Shown here in pieces: positions 6,897 through 15,489 of a stretch of DNA of 64,000 nt (the stretch's first letter is position 1; each line of letters starts with the position of its first letter). This DNA comes from Guopingia tenuis (lineage in GTDB: Bacteria > Bacillota > Clostridia > Christensenellales > Christensenellaceae): the NCBI RefSeq assembly GCF_014384805.1, contig NZ_JACRSS010000004.1, positions 62,001-126,000 on the forward strand, given 5' to 3'. The notes below the pieces were generated by a model, which was not told where the DNA came from, did no database searches, and saw nothing but the letters and a program-made list of their open reading frames with translations. A program made the translations under genes and the position numbers.

Positions 6897-8834
6897 ATGA
6901 ACATCACGTTAAAAGACGGAAGCGTTTTGGCCATGGAAGGGGGAGCGACCCCGCTGGACGTGGCGGAGAAGCTCTCCTCTAAGTTGAAAAAGGCGGCGTT
7001 GGCGGCCAAGGTGAATGGGGAGCTTTGGGACTTGACCCGGGATCTGCCGGGGGACTGCACGCTGGAGATCCTGACCTTTGCGGACGAAGGCGGGCGCTGG
7101 ACGCTGCGGCATACGGCTTCCCATGTTCTGGCCCAGGCCGTGAAGGCGCTGTATCCGGATGCAAAGCTGGCCATCGGTCCGGCCATTGACAATGGGTTCT
7201 ACTATGATTTTGACGTGGAGGTTCCTTTCACGGCGGCAGATCTTTTGAAGATCGAAAAGGAAATGAAAAAGCTCATTCAGCAGAACGAAAGCCTGGAGCG
7301 GTTTGAGCTGCCCCGGGCGGAGGCCATCGCTTTCATGAAGGAAAAGGGCGAGGATTACAAGGTGGAGCTGATTGAGGATCTGCCGGAGGACGCCGTGATC
7401 TCCTTCTATAAGCAGGGGGACTTTGTGGATCTCTGCGCGGGGCCGCACCTGCCCTCCACCGGGCGCATCAAGGCCGTGAAGCTGATGAGCACGGCGGGAG
7501 CCTATTGGCGGGGCGACGAACACAACAAGATGCTCAAGCGCATCTATGGGACAGCCTTTGAGAAGCAGGCTGAGCTGGACGAATATGTGAAGCAGCAGGA
7601 GGAAATGCTGGCCCGCGACCACAATAAGCTGGGCCGGGAGCTGAAATTCTTCACCACCTGCCCGGAGGTGGGCCAGGGATTGCCGCTTCTGATGCCCAAG
7701 GGGGCCAAAACCATCCAGATTCTCCAGCGGTTTGTGGAGGACGAGGAGGAGCGCCGGGGCTATCAGCTCACAAAAACGCCTCTTATGGCGAAAAGCGAGC
7801 TCTATAAAATCTCCGGGCACTGGGATCACTATAAAGAGGGGATGTTCGTCCTGGGGGACGAGGAAAAGGACGACGAGGTTTTCGCTCTGCGGCCCATGAC
7901 CTGTCCCTTCCAGTATATGATCTATAAATCTGCGCAGCGCAGTTACCGCGACCTGCCCATCCGCTATAACGAAACATCCACGCTGTTCCGCAACGAGTCC
8001 TCCGGCGAAATGCACGGACTCATCCGCGTGCGGCAGTTTACGTTGGCAGACGCCCATATCATGTGCACGCCCGAGCAGGTGGAGAGCGAGTTCCGGAATG
8101 TTCTGGATCTGGTGCAGTATATGGCAAAATGCCTGGGGATCGACAAGGACATCACCTATCGTTTCTCCAAATGGGATCCCAACAACAAGAAAAAATATAT
8201 CGACATGCCCGAAGCCTGGGAGCAGACCGAGGCGGCCATGAAGACCATCTTAGACCACATCGGCCTCAACTACACCGAGGAAAAGGACGAGGCGGCTTTC
8301 TATGGCCCCAAGCTGGATATCCAGTTCAAAAATGTGTTCGGCAAGGAGGATACGCTGTTTACCATCCAGATCGACTTTGCTCTGGCCGAGCGGTTTGATA
8401 TGGTGTATATCGACAAGGATAACCAGAAGAAGCGGCCCTTTATCATTCACCGTTCCTCCATTGGATGCTATGAGCGGACGCTGGCCATGCTCATCGAAAA
8501 ATACGCCGGCGCGCTGCCTCTCTGGATCGCGCCTGAGCAGGTACGGGTTATGACGGTAACCGAAAAGTCCAACGAATATGCCAGGGAGCAGGCGGAAAAA
8601 CTCAAGCGCCTGGGTATCCGCGCCACTGTAGACGAGCGGCAGGAGAAGATCGGCTATAAGATCCGCGAGGCCCGCAATGAGAGAATCCCCTATATGCTGG
8701 TGGTGGGGGAAAAGGAAGTGGAAGGAAACTCCTTTGCTGTACGCCGCCGGGGCGAAGGGGAAATTGGCAGTATGTCCGTTGAGGACTTTACGGCAATGGT
8801 TTTGAAGGAAAATGCCGAAAAGGTAATTTTTTAA
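6897..8834 (+). CDS. thrS: Threonine--tRNA ligase
   Basis: Class II aminoacyl-tRNA synthetase charging tRNA-Thr. Domains in order: TGS (about 1-62), the editing domain with HTASH and DLCAGPHL, the catalytic core (about 240-535) and the anticodon-binding domain. Zinc ligands are visible as the Cys of RPMTCPFQ, the His of LADAHIMC and the His of FIIHRSSIG. MTCPFQ and LADAHIMC differ from the E. coli NCPGH and DDAHIFC forms, marking a divergent subfamily. The start at 6897 has AAGGAG 8 bases upstream; an open frame extends further back only because it reads through the leader. Length 645 residues. Regulation is by the T-box upstream; a strong terminator follows. Confidence 0.97.
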   Translation: MNITLKDGSVLAMEGGATPLDVAEKLSSKLKKAALAAKVNGELWDLTRDLPGDCTLEILTFADEGGRWTLRHTASHVLAQAVKALYPDAKLAIGPAIDNGFYYDFDVEVPFTAADLLKIEKEMKKLIQQNESLERFELPRAEAIAFMKEKGEDYKVELIEDLPEDAVISFYKQGDFVDLCAGPHLPSTGRIKAVKLMSTAGAYWRGDEHNKMLKRIYGTAFEKQAELDEYVKQQEEMLARDHNKLGRELKFFTTCPEVGQGLPLLMPKGAKTIQILQRFVEDEEERRGYQLTKTPLMAKSELYKISGHWDHYKEGMFVLGDEEKDDEVFALRPMTCPFQYMIYKSAQRSYRDLPIRYNETSTLFRNESSGEMHGLIRVRQFTLADAHIMCTPEQVESEFRNVLDLVQYMAKCLGIDKDITYRFSKWDPNNKKKYIDMPEAWEQTEAAMKTILDHIGLNYTEEKDEAAFYGPKLDIQFKNVFGKEDTLFTIQIDFALAERFDMVYIDKDNQKKRPFIIHRSSIGCYERTLAMLIEKYAGALPLWIAPEQVRVMTVTEKSNEYAREQAEKLKRLGIRATVDERQEKIGYKIREARNERIPYMLVVGEKEVEGNSFAVRRRGEGEIGSMSVEDFTAMVLKENAEKVIF

Positions 8835-8852
8835 GTCCGGAATGGATAGGAT

Positions 8853-8881
8853 AGGCAGGGGAGCGTTCCCCTGCCTTTTTG
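8853..8881 (+). terminator. Rho-independent terminator after thrS
   Basis: Perfect 10-bp stem AGGCAGGGGA/TCCCCTGCCT (8853-8862 with 8867-8876), loop GCGT, then five T. Confidence 0.93.
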
Positions 8882-9245
8882 CATGCGGAAAAACCGAACC
8901 ATTCGGATCGAGAGGGAAGAGGCGGACAAAAGAAGGAAGGCACGAACAAAAGAGCCGTGACTTCCGGGAATTTGGGCAAGCTGATGCGTCGTGCGTGGGA
9001 TAAAAGAGCTGTCTGCGTTTCCCCATAATCAAGGGAATCCCCGGGAAAGTTATGTTCGGTTTTTGGGGATAGAGGTCTATCCGGCGGAGAAAGGCTGACA
9101 GAGGCTGGCGCGGGAGGAAAGCAGCAAACGAACGCCAGGAATGAGCGGCAAAATCCCAGAGGCCAAAAATGGGAAGGTAACAAAAGGAAAATCCTTCGCA
9201 GAAGGGATGGCCCGCGATGTCCCGGCATGGCGAAAAATGGGAGTT
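8882..9245 (+). other. Spacer without recognisable gene
   Basis: About 360 bases, purine-rich on the plus strand, between the thrS terminator and the asnA promoter. No frame has both a ribosome site and protein-like composition. Short internal similarities (AAAAATGGGA at about 9164 and again near 9233) hint at decayed repeats, but nothing can be assigned. Confidence 0.35.
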
Positions 9246-9249
9246 TGCC

Positions 9250-9278
9250 TTGCAATGGAAAGGGCAATCTGCTACAAT
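9250..9278 (+). promoter_or_regulatory. Promoter of asnA
   Basis: TTGCAA (9250-9255), 17-base spacer, TACAAT (9273-9278). It gives a leader of about 135 bases; no T-box motif is present in it. Confidence 0.65.
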
Positions 9279-9419
9279 AAAAAAGTACGGTTTGTGCGGA
9301 AAATTGCGGCTGCTGCGGACGGAACCGGCCGCGGACGCCAAACGGGAAATTTTGGAGCAGAAGCCTTCCGGCGCGGGCTGGAGGGATTTTTTTAAGAAAG
9401 TTTTGCGACGGGAGGAACT

Positions 9420-10433
9420 ATGTCACTGGAACATCTGATATTGCCGGAGAATTACCGATCGAGCTTGTCGGTCCGGGAAACCGAACACGCCATCAAGCTC
9501 ATCAAAGACCGCTTCCAGATGGAGCTGGCGGCCGAATTGAATTTATACCGCATATCGGCGCCGCTGTATCTGCGCCCGGAAAGCGGACTGAACGACGATT
9601 TAAACGGCGTGGAACGGCCGGTTTCCTTTGATATCCGGGAAATGGGGGCGACGGTGGAAATCGTCCATTCCCTGGCGAAATGGAAGCGGGTAGCCCTCAA
9701 GAAATACGGCTTTGAGCCGGGGGAGGGGATCTATACCGACATGAACGCCATCCGGCGGGACGAGGATATGGATAACCTGCATTCCACCTATGTAGACCAA
9801 TGGGACTGGGAAATGATTATCACCAAAGAGGGGCGCAATCTGGAAACCCTGAAGAGCATCGTCCGGGGAATCTATTCGGCCATGAAAAAGACCGAAAAAT
9901 ACCTGCTCAGCCAGTATCCCCGCCTCAGACAGAACCTGCCCGAGCGCATTCATTTCATGACGACCCAGGAGCTGGAGGACCGCTATCCGGATCTATCCCC
10001 TAAGGAGCAGGAGGACGCCATTACCCGGGAGCTGGGGGCGGTGTTTCTGATGCAGATCGGCGGCGTTTTGAAATCCGGCCAGAAGCACGACGGCCGGGCG
10101 CCGGATTACGACGACTGGTCGCTGAATGGAGATATTTTGCTGTATTATCCCGTGCTGGACCGGGCCTTTGAGGTTTCCTCCATGGGAATCCGGGTAGACG
10201 CGCCCACGCTAAAAAAACAGCTGGCTCTTGCCGGCTGCCAGGAGCGGGAAAAGCTGGAGTTCCATCAGGCGCTTCTGAAGGGGGAACTGCCTTTGACAGC
10301 GGGCGGCGGAATCGGGCAGTCCCGGCTCTGCATGTATCTGCTGGGCAAGGCGCACATCGGCGAGGTGCAGGCTTCGGTTTGGCCGGAGGAGATGCTGCGC
10401 GTCTGCCACGAGCACCATATTGATCTGTTGTAA
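9420..10433 (+). CDS. asnA: Aspartate--ammonia ligase (asparagine synthetase A)
   Basis: Makes asparagine from aspartate, ammonia and ATP; homologous to class II aminoacyl-tRNA synthetases. 337 residues, the normal length. Diagnostic stretches are FDIREMGATVEIVHSLAKWKR, YTDMNAIRRDED, VDQWDWE (aspartate/ATP site) and GGGIGQSRLCMYLL (class II motif 3 equivalent). The start has GGGAGGAAC upstream. It is followed after 137 bases by asnS, so asparagine synthesis and its loading onto tRNA are encoded together. Confidence 0.97.
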   Translation: MSLEHLILPENYRSSLSVRETEHAIKLIKDRFQMELAAELNLYRISAPLYLRPESGLNDDLNGVERPVSFDIREMGATVEIVHSLAKWKRVALKKYGFEPGEGIYTDMNAIRRDEDMDNLHSTYVDQWDWEMIITKEGRNLETLKSIVRGIYSAMKKTEKYLLSQYPRLRQNLPERIHFMTTQELEDRYPDLSPKEQEDAITRELGAVFLMQIGGVLKSGQKHDGRAPDYDDWSLNGDILLYYPVLDRAFEVSSMGIRVDAPTLKKQLALAGCQEREKLEFHQALLKGELPLTAGGGIGQSRLCMYLLGKAHIGEVQASVWPEEMLRVCHEHHIDLL

Positions 10434-10570
10434 CCAGACGGCGCGGGTTCTCCGCGTTTGCGCTGCCGCGAAATGGTTGTTTCGAGATGTAATTCCGCGG
10501 CAAATGAAAAATCGAGAATATGCCGGTTATCTTATGCGGACCGGCCTGTTATAAAAAAGGAGTTTGGGAT

Positions 10571-11959
10571 ATGTTGGATATCAGGGAATTGTTCCGCCAT
10601 GCGGAAAAATATGCGGATCAGACCGTGGAAATCGGCGGATGGGTGCGTACCATCCGGGATACCAAGGCCTTTGGGTTTATTGAGTGCAACGACGGCACGT
10701 TTTTCAAAAATGTGCAGATTGTCTTTGCGGCGGATACCATCACCAATTATAAGGAAGTCGCCAAGCTGGGCGTGGGGACTGCCATTGCCTGCAAAGGGCG
10801 GCTGGTGCTGACGCCTGAGGCCCGGCAGCCCTTTGAGATCAAGGCGGAGGAAATTTCGGAGGTAGGATCCTGCCCCAGCGATTATCCGCTGCAAAAAAAG
10901 CGGCACAGCCTGGAATTTCTGCGGACAATATCCCATCTGCGGCCCCGGACGAACACCTATTCCGCGGTGTTCCGGGTACGCTCGGCGGTGGCCTATGCCA
11001 TCCATAAATATTTCAATGAGCGGGGCTTTGTCTATGTGCATACGCCGCTCATCACGGCCAGCGACTGTGAAGGCGCCGGAGAGATGTTCCAGGTGACAAC
11101 GCTGGATATGGATAACCCGCCCCGCACTCCGGAGGGGGCCATTGACTATTCCAAAGACTTTTTCGGCAAAGAAGCCAACCTGACGGTATCCGGCCAGCTG
11201 GAGGCAGAATGCTATGCCTTGGCCTTCAAAAAGGTCTATACCTTTGGGCCAACCTTCCGGGCGGAAAACAGCAACACGGCGCGCCATGCTTCGGAATTTT
11301 GGATGATCGAGCCGGAAATCGCCTTTGCGGATATCAACGATGATATGGATCTGGCAGAGGATATGGTGAAATATATCATTCAATATGTGCTGGAAACGCT
11401 GCCGGAGGAGATGGAGTTTTTCAACAGCTTTATCGATAAGGGGCTGCTGGCGCGGCTGGATAACATTGTCAATTCGGATTTTGCCCGCATCACCTATACG
11501 GAGGCGGTGGATATCCTGAAAAAATCCGGGCAGAAGTTTGAATATCCCGTGGAATGGGGTATCGATCTGCAAAGCGAGCATGAACGGTATATCACCGAGA
11601 AGGTGTTTGGAAAGCCCGTGTTCGTGACGGCCTATCCCAAGGAGATCAAGGCGTTCTATATGCGCATGAATGACGATGGGAAGACCGTTGCCGCCATGGA
11701 CCTGCTGGCCCCGGGCGTGGGCGAAATCATCGGCGGGAGCCAGAGAGAGGAGCGCCATGATGAGCTGGTAGCCCGGATTCGGGAGCTGGGTATGGATCCC
11801 AAGGATTATTGGTGGTATCTGGATCTGCGGAAATTCGGCGGTGTATCCCATGCGGGCTATGGCCTGGGCTTTGAACGCATGATTATGTATCTGACCGGGA
11901 TGAGCAATATCCGGGACGTTTTGCCCTTCCCCCGGGTTCCCAAGTGGGCGGAATTTTAA
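10571..11959 (+). CDS. asnS: Asparagine--tRNA ligase
   Basis: Class IIb synthetase. An N-terminal OB-fold (VEIGGWVRTIRDTKAFGFIE, about residues 18-37) is followed by the catalytic core with motif 2 (FRAENSNTARHASEFWMIEPE) and motif 3 (GYGLGFERMIMYLTG); GGSQREERHDEL is typical of AsnRS. About 462 residues, as expected. The ATG at 10571 is chosen because AAAGGAG (10557-10562 region) sits 8 bases upstream; an upstream in-frame ATG at 10520 has no such site. Co-location with asnA suggests a shared transcript, although the 137-base gap could hold a separate promoter. No clear terminator follows. Confidence 0.96.
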   Translation: MLDIRELFRHAEKYADQTVEIGGWVRTIRDTKAFGFIECNDGTFFKNVQIVFAADTITNYKEVAKLGVGTAIACKGRLVLTPEARQPFEIKAEEISEVGSCPSDYPLQKKRHSLEFLRTISHLRPRTNTYSAVFRVRSAVAYAIHKYFNERGFVYVHTPLITASDCEGAGEMFQVTTLDMDNPPRTPEGAIDYSKDFFGKEANLTVSGQLEAECYALAFKKVYTFGPTFRAENSNTARHASEFWMIEPEIAFADINDDMDLAEDMVKYIIQYVLETLPEEMEFFNSFIDKGLLARLDNIVNSDFARITYTEAVDILKKSGQKFEYPVEWGIDLQSEHERYITEKVFGKPVFVTAYPKEIKAFYMRMNDDGKTVAAMDLLAPGVGEIIGGSQREERHDELVARIRELGMDPKDYWWYLDLRKFGGVSHAGYGLGFERMIMYLTGMSNIRDVLPFPRVPKWAEF

Positions 11960-11964
11960 CACCT

Positions 11965-12107
11965 CGGCGGTGGGCCATGACTCGGTGACAGTTCAGTGGG
12001 AAAAGCAAGCACGGTACACGAGCTGAGAACGCGGCAGGAAAGGAATTGCGGTTTCCCCGGCGGCAGGCCGTGACTCGATGACAGTTCAGCGGGAAAGGCG
12101 GACACGG
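11965..12107 (+). repeat. Imperfect direct repeat, two 50-base units, 93-base period
   Basis: Units at 11965-12014 and 12058-12107 align without gaps at 41 of 50 positions. All nine differences are transitions. TGACAGTTCAG is identical in both. The spacer between units is unrelated. The repeat lies between convergent asnS and the GDPD gene and has no coding potential. Confidence 0.75.
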
Positions 12108-12194
12108 CGCAAGAATAGGTAAATAGGCGGGGAAGCATTTATATCCCGGCAAGGGAATGCATTTCGGCAGATATCCGGAAGGCAGTTGTCTGTC

Positions 12195-13013
12195 TCATCC
12201 GCTATGGGACGGCGGCAGAAAATTTTCAAAAATAAACAGATCAAATCGGGTTTCATCCATCTCGCTGGGCTGGCGTACCGTCCAGGCTGCACAGAAAGCA
12301 TGAAATATTCGCCGGGCGAAAACCAGGCTGAGATTATTTTTATAAATGTGTTCATAGGCGATGAAATGCGGCCGCCCGAGGAAGTTCAGCCAGAGGCTGC
12401 GCAGGGCAAAGCGCAGAGGCGCGGGGAATCCGTCAGCGGGCTTTAGGTGTGTAGCCAAAATGCCGCGGACGACTTGGGGATGATGCCGTTTAAACCAGGT
12501 AAGAATGCGGGGATCAAAGGATTCCACGACAAAGGAGCCCGGATAGCCCTTTAAAAGCTCCCATGCCTTTTCGCAAAGCTCCCGGTTTCGTTTGCTGGTT
12601 TTGAACTCGATGATGAGGGGGACCTTGCCCTGCACCAGGGCAAGGACATCCCGAAAAAGTGGAATATGCTCCTGGGTTCCCGATAGGGAAAAGCGGCAAA
12701 GCTCCGGATAGGAATAGGAGGAGGCCAGCCCCTCCGCATGGCATACGCGGTTTAAATAGTCGTCATGAAAGACGAAAACCTGCCCGTCCTTGGAAAGCTG
12801 CAGGTCCAGCTCGATGCCATAGCCATGGGCGATAGCCTGGCGGAAAGCGGAAAGGGAATTTTCCGGCGTATCCGGAGAGAGGGAATGCAGGCCGCGATGG
12901 GCGAAATGCCAGCCCGCATAGGCAGTTAGGTCCTGGGAGTGGGACGGGGCGATGGCAAAGAGATAGAACACCCCCAAAACCAATATTCCCACGAGAATAT
13001 ATAGCAAAATCAT
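12195..13013 (-). CDS. Membrane-anchored glycerophosphodiester phosphodiesterase
   Basis: Hydrolyses glycerophosphodiesters to glycerol 3-phosphate and an alcohol. After one N-terminal membrane segment (about residues 3-22) comes the GDPD TIM barrel: FAHRGLHSLSPDTPENSLSA (catalytic His-Arg), GIELDLQLSKDG (metal-binding Glu-Asp), VFHDD (second catalytic His) and IIEFKTSK (metal Glu). 272 residues. The anchor would put the domain outside the cell if the N-terminus is inside. It is transcribed divergently from the FGGY kinase across a 111-base region. GlpQ/UgpQ-like lipid or teichoic-acid turnover is plausible. Confidence 0.88.
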   Translation of the reverse strand: MILLYILVGILVLGVFYLFAIAPSHSQDLTAYAGWHFAHRGLHSLSPDTPENSLSAFRQAIAHGYGIELDLQLSKDGQVFVFHDDYLNRVCHAEGLASSYSYPELCRFSLSGTQEHIPLFRDVLALVQGKVPLIIEFKTSKRNRELCEKAWELLKGYPGSFVVESFDPRILTWFKRHHPQVVRGILATHLKPADGFPAPLRFALRSLWLNFLGRPHFIAYEHIYKNNLSLVFARRIFHAFCAAWTVRQPSEMDETRFDLFIFENFLPPSHSG

Positions 13014-13034
13014 AATAACCTCTTCATTTCAGCA

Positions 13035-13070
13035 AGTTTGTATCCAAAAGATACTTCTATAATAAATATA
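13035..13070. promoter_or_regulatory. Divergent control region with small inverted repeat
   Basis: GTATC (13041-13045 region) is repeated inverted as GATAC five bases on, next to TATAAT (13058-13063, plus strand) and its reverse-strand counterpart TATTATA. It lies between the divergent GDPD and FGGY kinase starts. It could be a shared promoter/operator; no strong -35 is seen on either strand. Confidence 0.4.
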
Positions 13071-13124
13071 CACGAGGAAACAGAGGAAAAACAAGGGAGA
13101 GCCTGGTTTTTCCGGGAAAGAGAA

Positions 13125-14681
13125 ATGGGAAAGAATCCTTTGATCCTGACATTCGACTGCGGAACGCAGAGTGTCCGGGCGCTGCTGTTTGACAAAAAAG
13201 GGAATCTGCTATTTAAGGAACAAATCGCATATGAGCCATATGAGTCTCCCGAGCCGGGCTGGGCTGAACGGGAGCCGGATTTCTATTGGGAAAAGCTGGG
13301 GGAAGCCTCCCGGCGCCTGAAGAAAAAGGCGGGGGACGTTTTTTCGGATATTATCGCCGTGACGCTCACAACTATGCGGGATACCGGCGTAAACCTGGAT
13401 GCAGATCTGCGGGTGCTGCGCCCCTCGATTTTGTGGGTGGACGAGCGGTCTGTGCAATGCCGGGCGCCGATGCCCGCCATCAACCGGGTGCTGTTCGCCC
13501 TGGTGGGCATGCTGGATGCGGCAACGGCCAACCGGGCCAACACCAAATCCAACTGGATCCGGGAAAATCAGCCGGAGATCTGGGAAAAAACCGAGAAATA
13601 TGTGCTGCTCTCCTGTTATCTGACCTATAAATTCACGGGGAATCTTGTGGATTCCGTGGCTTCGCAGGTGGGGCATATTCCCTTTGACTATCGCCATAAG
13701 CGGTGGATGAAAACCAGCCAGCTGAAATTTCCGGTGTTTAATGTGGAGCCGGAAAAACTGCCGAAGCTGGTGGAGCCGGGAGAATGCCTGGGGAAAATCA
13801 CATCGGAGGCGGCCGCCTGGACTGGGATTCCCGCGGGACTGCCTCTCATTGCCTCCGGTTCGGACAAGGGATGTGAGACGCTGGGCAGCGGATGCGTAGA
13901 TGCGGCGGTGGCCAGCCTCAGCTTTGGAACTACCTCAACCGTGCAGCTCACGATTCCCAAATATGTGGAGCCGCAGCAGTACCTACCCGCTTATCCGGCG
14001 GTGATGCCGGGGATGTATAACCCGGAAATCGAGATATACCGGGGATATTGGATGATCTCCTGGTTTAAGAATGAATTTGCCGAGGAGGAGCGTCGCACGG
14101 CCCAGGAGGAGGGCATCAGTGTGGAAGAGGTCCTGAACCGGCGGCTTTTGGAAGTCCCGCCGGGTTCCCATGGCCTCATGCTTCAGCCCTATTGGGGGCC
14201 GGGCATTAAAAACCCCGAGGCCCGCGGCGCTATTGTTGGGTTTTCGGACGTGCATACCAAGGCCCACTTATACCGCGCCATTGTGGAGGGCCTCAACTAT
14301 GCCCTGCGGGAAGGGCTGGAAACGCTCTGCCGCCGGGCCAAGTGCCAGGTAGACTATTTGACGGTTTCGGGCGGCGGCGCCGTGAACGATCTCATCTGCC
14401 AGATCACGGCGGATATGTTTGGCAAAACCATCAAGCGCGCCCAAACCCATGAAACGGCAGGGCTGGGCTCCTCTATAGCCGGTTTTGTCGGCATGGGCGA
14501 ATTTTCCTCCTTCCCTGAAGCCGTTGGAGAAATGGTGCGGCATACCAGCGTGTTTCAGCCAACGCTGGAGGGCTTTCAGATTTATGATGAGCTATACCGG
14601 GAGGTTTACCGGGGAATCTATCCCAAAATGCGGCCTCTATATCAGAAAATTCGCGAGATTTACCGGAAATATGGCAAATAA
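13125..14681 (+). CDS. FGGY-family carbohydrate kinase
   Basis: ATP-dependent sugar or polyol kinase, cytoplasmic. N-terminal ATPase-fold phosphate 1 loop LTFDCGTQSVRALLFD (residues 7-22), then the mid-protein GSDKGCETLGSG and SFGTTSTVQLT, and the C-terminal FGGY-type segment YLTVSGGGAVNDLICQITADMFG. About 518 residues, typical of xylulokinase-like members. The ATG at 13125 is preceded by GGGAAAGAG; an in-frame ATG at 13038 lies within the promoter region and is unlikely. Substrate cannot be deduced; xylulose, gluconate or another polyol are possible. No transporter or isomerase is adjacent. Confidence 0.85.
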   Translation: MGKNPLILTFDCGTQSVRALLFDKKGNLLFKEQIAYEPYESPEPGWAEREPDFYWEKLGEASRRLKKKAGDVFSDIIAVTLTTMRDTGVNLDADLRVLRPSILWVDERSVQCRAPMPAINRVLFALVGMLDAATANRANTKSNWIRENQPEIWEKTEKYVLLSCYLTYKFTGNLVDSVASQVGHIPFDYRHKRWMKTSQLKFPVFNVEPEKLPKLVEPGECLGKITSEAAAWTGIPAGLPLIASGSDKGCETLGSGCVDAAVASLSFGTTSTVQLTIPKYVEPQQYLPAYPAVMPGMYNPEIEIYRGYWMISWFKNEFAEEERRTAQEEGISVEEVLNRRLLEVPPGSHGLMLQPYWGPGIKNPEARGAIVGFSDVHTKAHLYRAIVEGLNYALREGLETLCRRAKCQVDYLTVSGGGAVNDLICQITADMFGKTIKRAQTHETAGLGSSIAGFVGMGEFSSFPEAVGEMVRHTSVFQPTLEGFQIYDELYREVYRGIYPKMRPLYQKIREIYRKYGK

Positions 14682-14682
14682 G

Positions 14683-14719
14683 AAAAGGCCCCATCCGACA
14701 GGGAGGATGGGGCCTTTTT
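14683..14719 (+). terminator. Rho-independent terminator after FGGY kinase
   Basis: A 10-bp GC-rich core GGCCCCATCC/GGATGGGGCC (14687-14696 with 14705-14714) is extended by A/T pairs and ends in five T. Confidence 0.93.
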
Positions 14720-14800
14720 GACAAACGGTCGATAGAAAATGTACTGTCGGCAGCAGGGAAACAGTTGTAAAGAAAATTTAAATTTTTTTTGGTGAAAATA

Positions 14801-14829
14801 TTGACAGAAGCAAAGCCATTTGGTATGCT
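14801..14829 (+). promoter_or_regulatory. Promoter of the feo operon
   Basis: TTGACA (14801-14806), 17-base spacer, TATGCT (14824-14829). The iron-type operator at 14833-14858 overlaps the expected start site. Confidence 0.85.
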
Positions 14830-14832
14830 ATA

Positions 14833-14858
14833 CATAGGTTAGCAAGTGCTAACCTATG
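14833..14858. promoter_or_regulatory. DtxR/IdeR-like operator
   Basis: A perfect 12-bp inverted repeat, CATAGGTTAGCA and its complement separated by AG. The core AGGTTAGC...GCTAACCT closely resembles the DtxR/IdeR iron box. Placed just past the -10, it should repress feoA-feoA-feoB when iron is sufficient. A partial AAAGGTTAGTAAAG copy follows at 14869. Confidence 0.8.
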
Positions 14859-14910
14859 ATTTGGACAAAAGGTTAGTAAAGGCGAACAAACTAAGAACAA
14901 AGGAGGCAGA

Positions 14911-15123
14911 ATGATGCCGTTGATTTTGGCAAAAGCCGGGCAGACAAACACAATTGTGAAGATCGGCGGAAAAGAGAAAACCCGGAAGTTTTTGGAGAGC
15001 CTGGGCTTTGTTGCGGGCAGTGAAGTGACGGTGATTTCAGAAATTGCGGGGAATGTCATTGTCAATGTAAAGGATACTCGGATTGCCATCAATAAAGAGA
15101 TGGCAAAGCGCATCATGGTGTGA
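14911..15123 (+). CDS. feoA: FeoA domain protein (first copy)
   Basis: Small SH3-like cytosolic partner of the FeoB ferrous iron transporter. 70 residues with the FeoA pattern: EKTRKFLESLGFVAGSEVTV followed by a strand NVIVNVKDTRIAINKEMAKRI. AGGAGG lies at 14901-14906; the second ATG at 14914 has the better spacing and may be the true start. First gene of feoA-feoA-feoB-Cys-rich protein, under the promoter and DtxR-like box just upstream. Confidence 0.9.
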   Translation: MMPLILAKAGQTNTIVKIGGKEKTRKFLESLGFVAGSEVTVISEIAGNVIVNVKDTRIAINKEMAKRIMV

Positions 15124-15185
15124 CGGAAAAAGGATAATGCCGCCGTTTTGGCGTGCCCATAGAATTTTTTTGAAGGAGGTTGGCA

Positions 15186-15413
15186 ATGAACACATTGCGG
15201 GAAGCAAAGGTCGGGCAGAATTTGCGCGTTGTGAAAATTCATGGCGATGGCGCGGTAAAACGCCGCATCATGGACATGGGCATCACAAAGGGCATTGAGC
15301 TGCATGTGCGCAAAGTGGCGCCGCTGGGCGATCCGGTGGAAGTGACAGTGCGTAACTATGAGCTTACCATCCGCCGGTCGGATGCCGAAATCATTCAGAC
15401 AGAAGTCGTATAA
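15186..15413 (+). CDS. feoA: FeoA domain protein (second copy)
   Basis: 75 residues with KRRIMDMGITKGIELHVRKVAPLGDPVEV, the most typical FeoA sequence (MGITKG turn and APLGDP loop). It differs strongly from the first copy, so the two are old paralogues rather than a recent duplication. AAGGAGGT at 15173-15180 precedes the ATG at 15186 by five bases. Two FeoA proteins with one FeoB are common in Clostridia and may act as a heteromer on the transporter's cytosolic side. Confidence 0.94.
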   Translation: MNTLREAKVGQNLRVVKIHGDGAVKRRIMDMGITKGIELHVRKVAPLGDPVEVTVRNYELTIRRSDAEIIQTEVV

Positions 15414-15454
15414 GCATGATACCCCAGGCGTTCACGCGCCCATTTTTTTGCACA

Positions 15455-15475
15455 AAGGTTAGATTAGGGTAACTG
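15455..15475. promoter_or_regulatory. Possible second iron-box-like site before feoB
   Basis: AAGGTTAGATTAGGGTAACT contains two imperfect AGGTTA-type half sites 15-30 bases before feoB. It resembles half of the operator at 14833-14858. No convincing -35/-10 accompanies it. Confidence 0.3.
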
Positions 15476-15489
15476 AAGGAGGAAAACAG

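Noticed and set aside
9285..9419. T-box or other known riboswitch before asnA
   Set aside because: No GGGTGGNACCRCG motif or recognisable aptamer in the 135-base leader.
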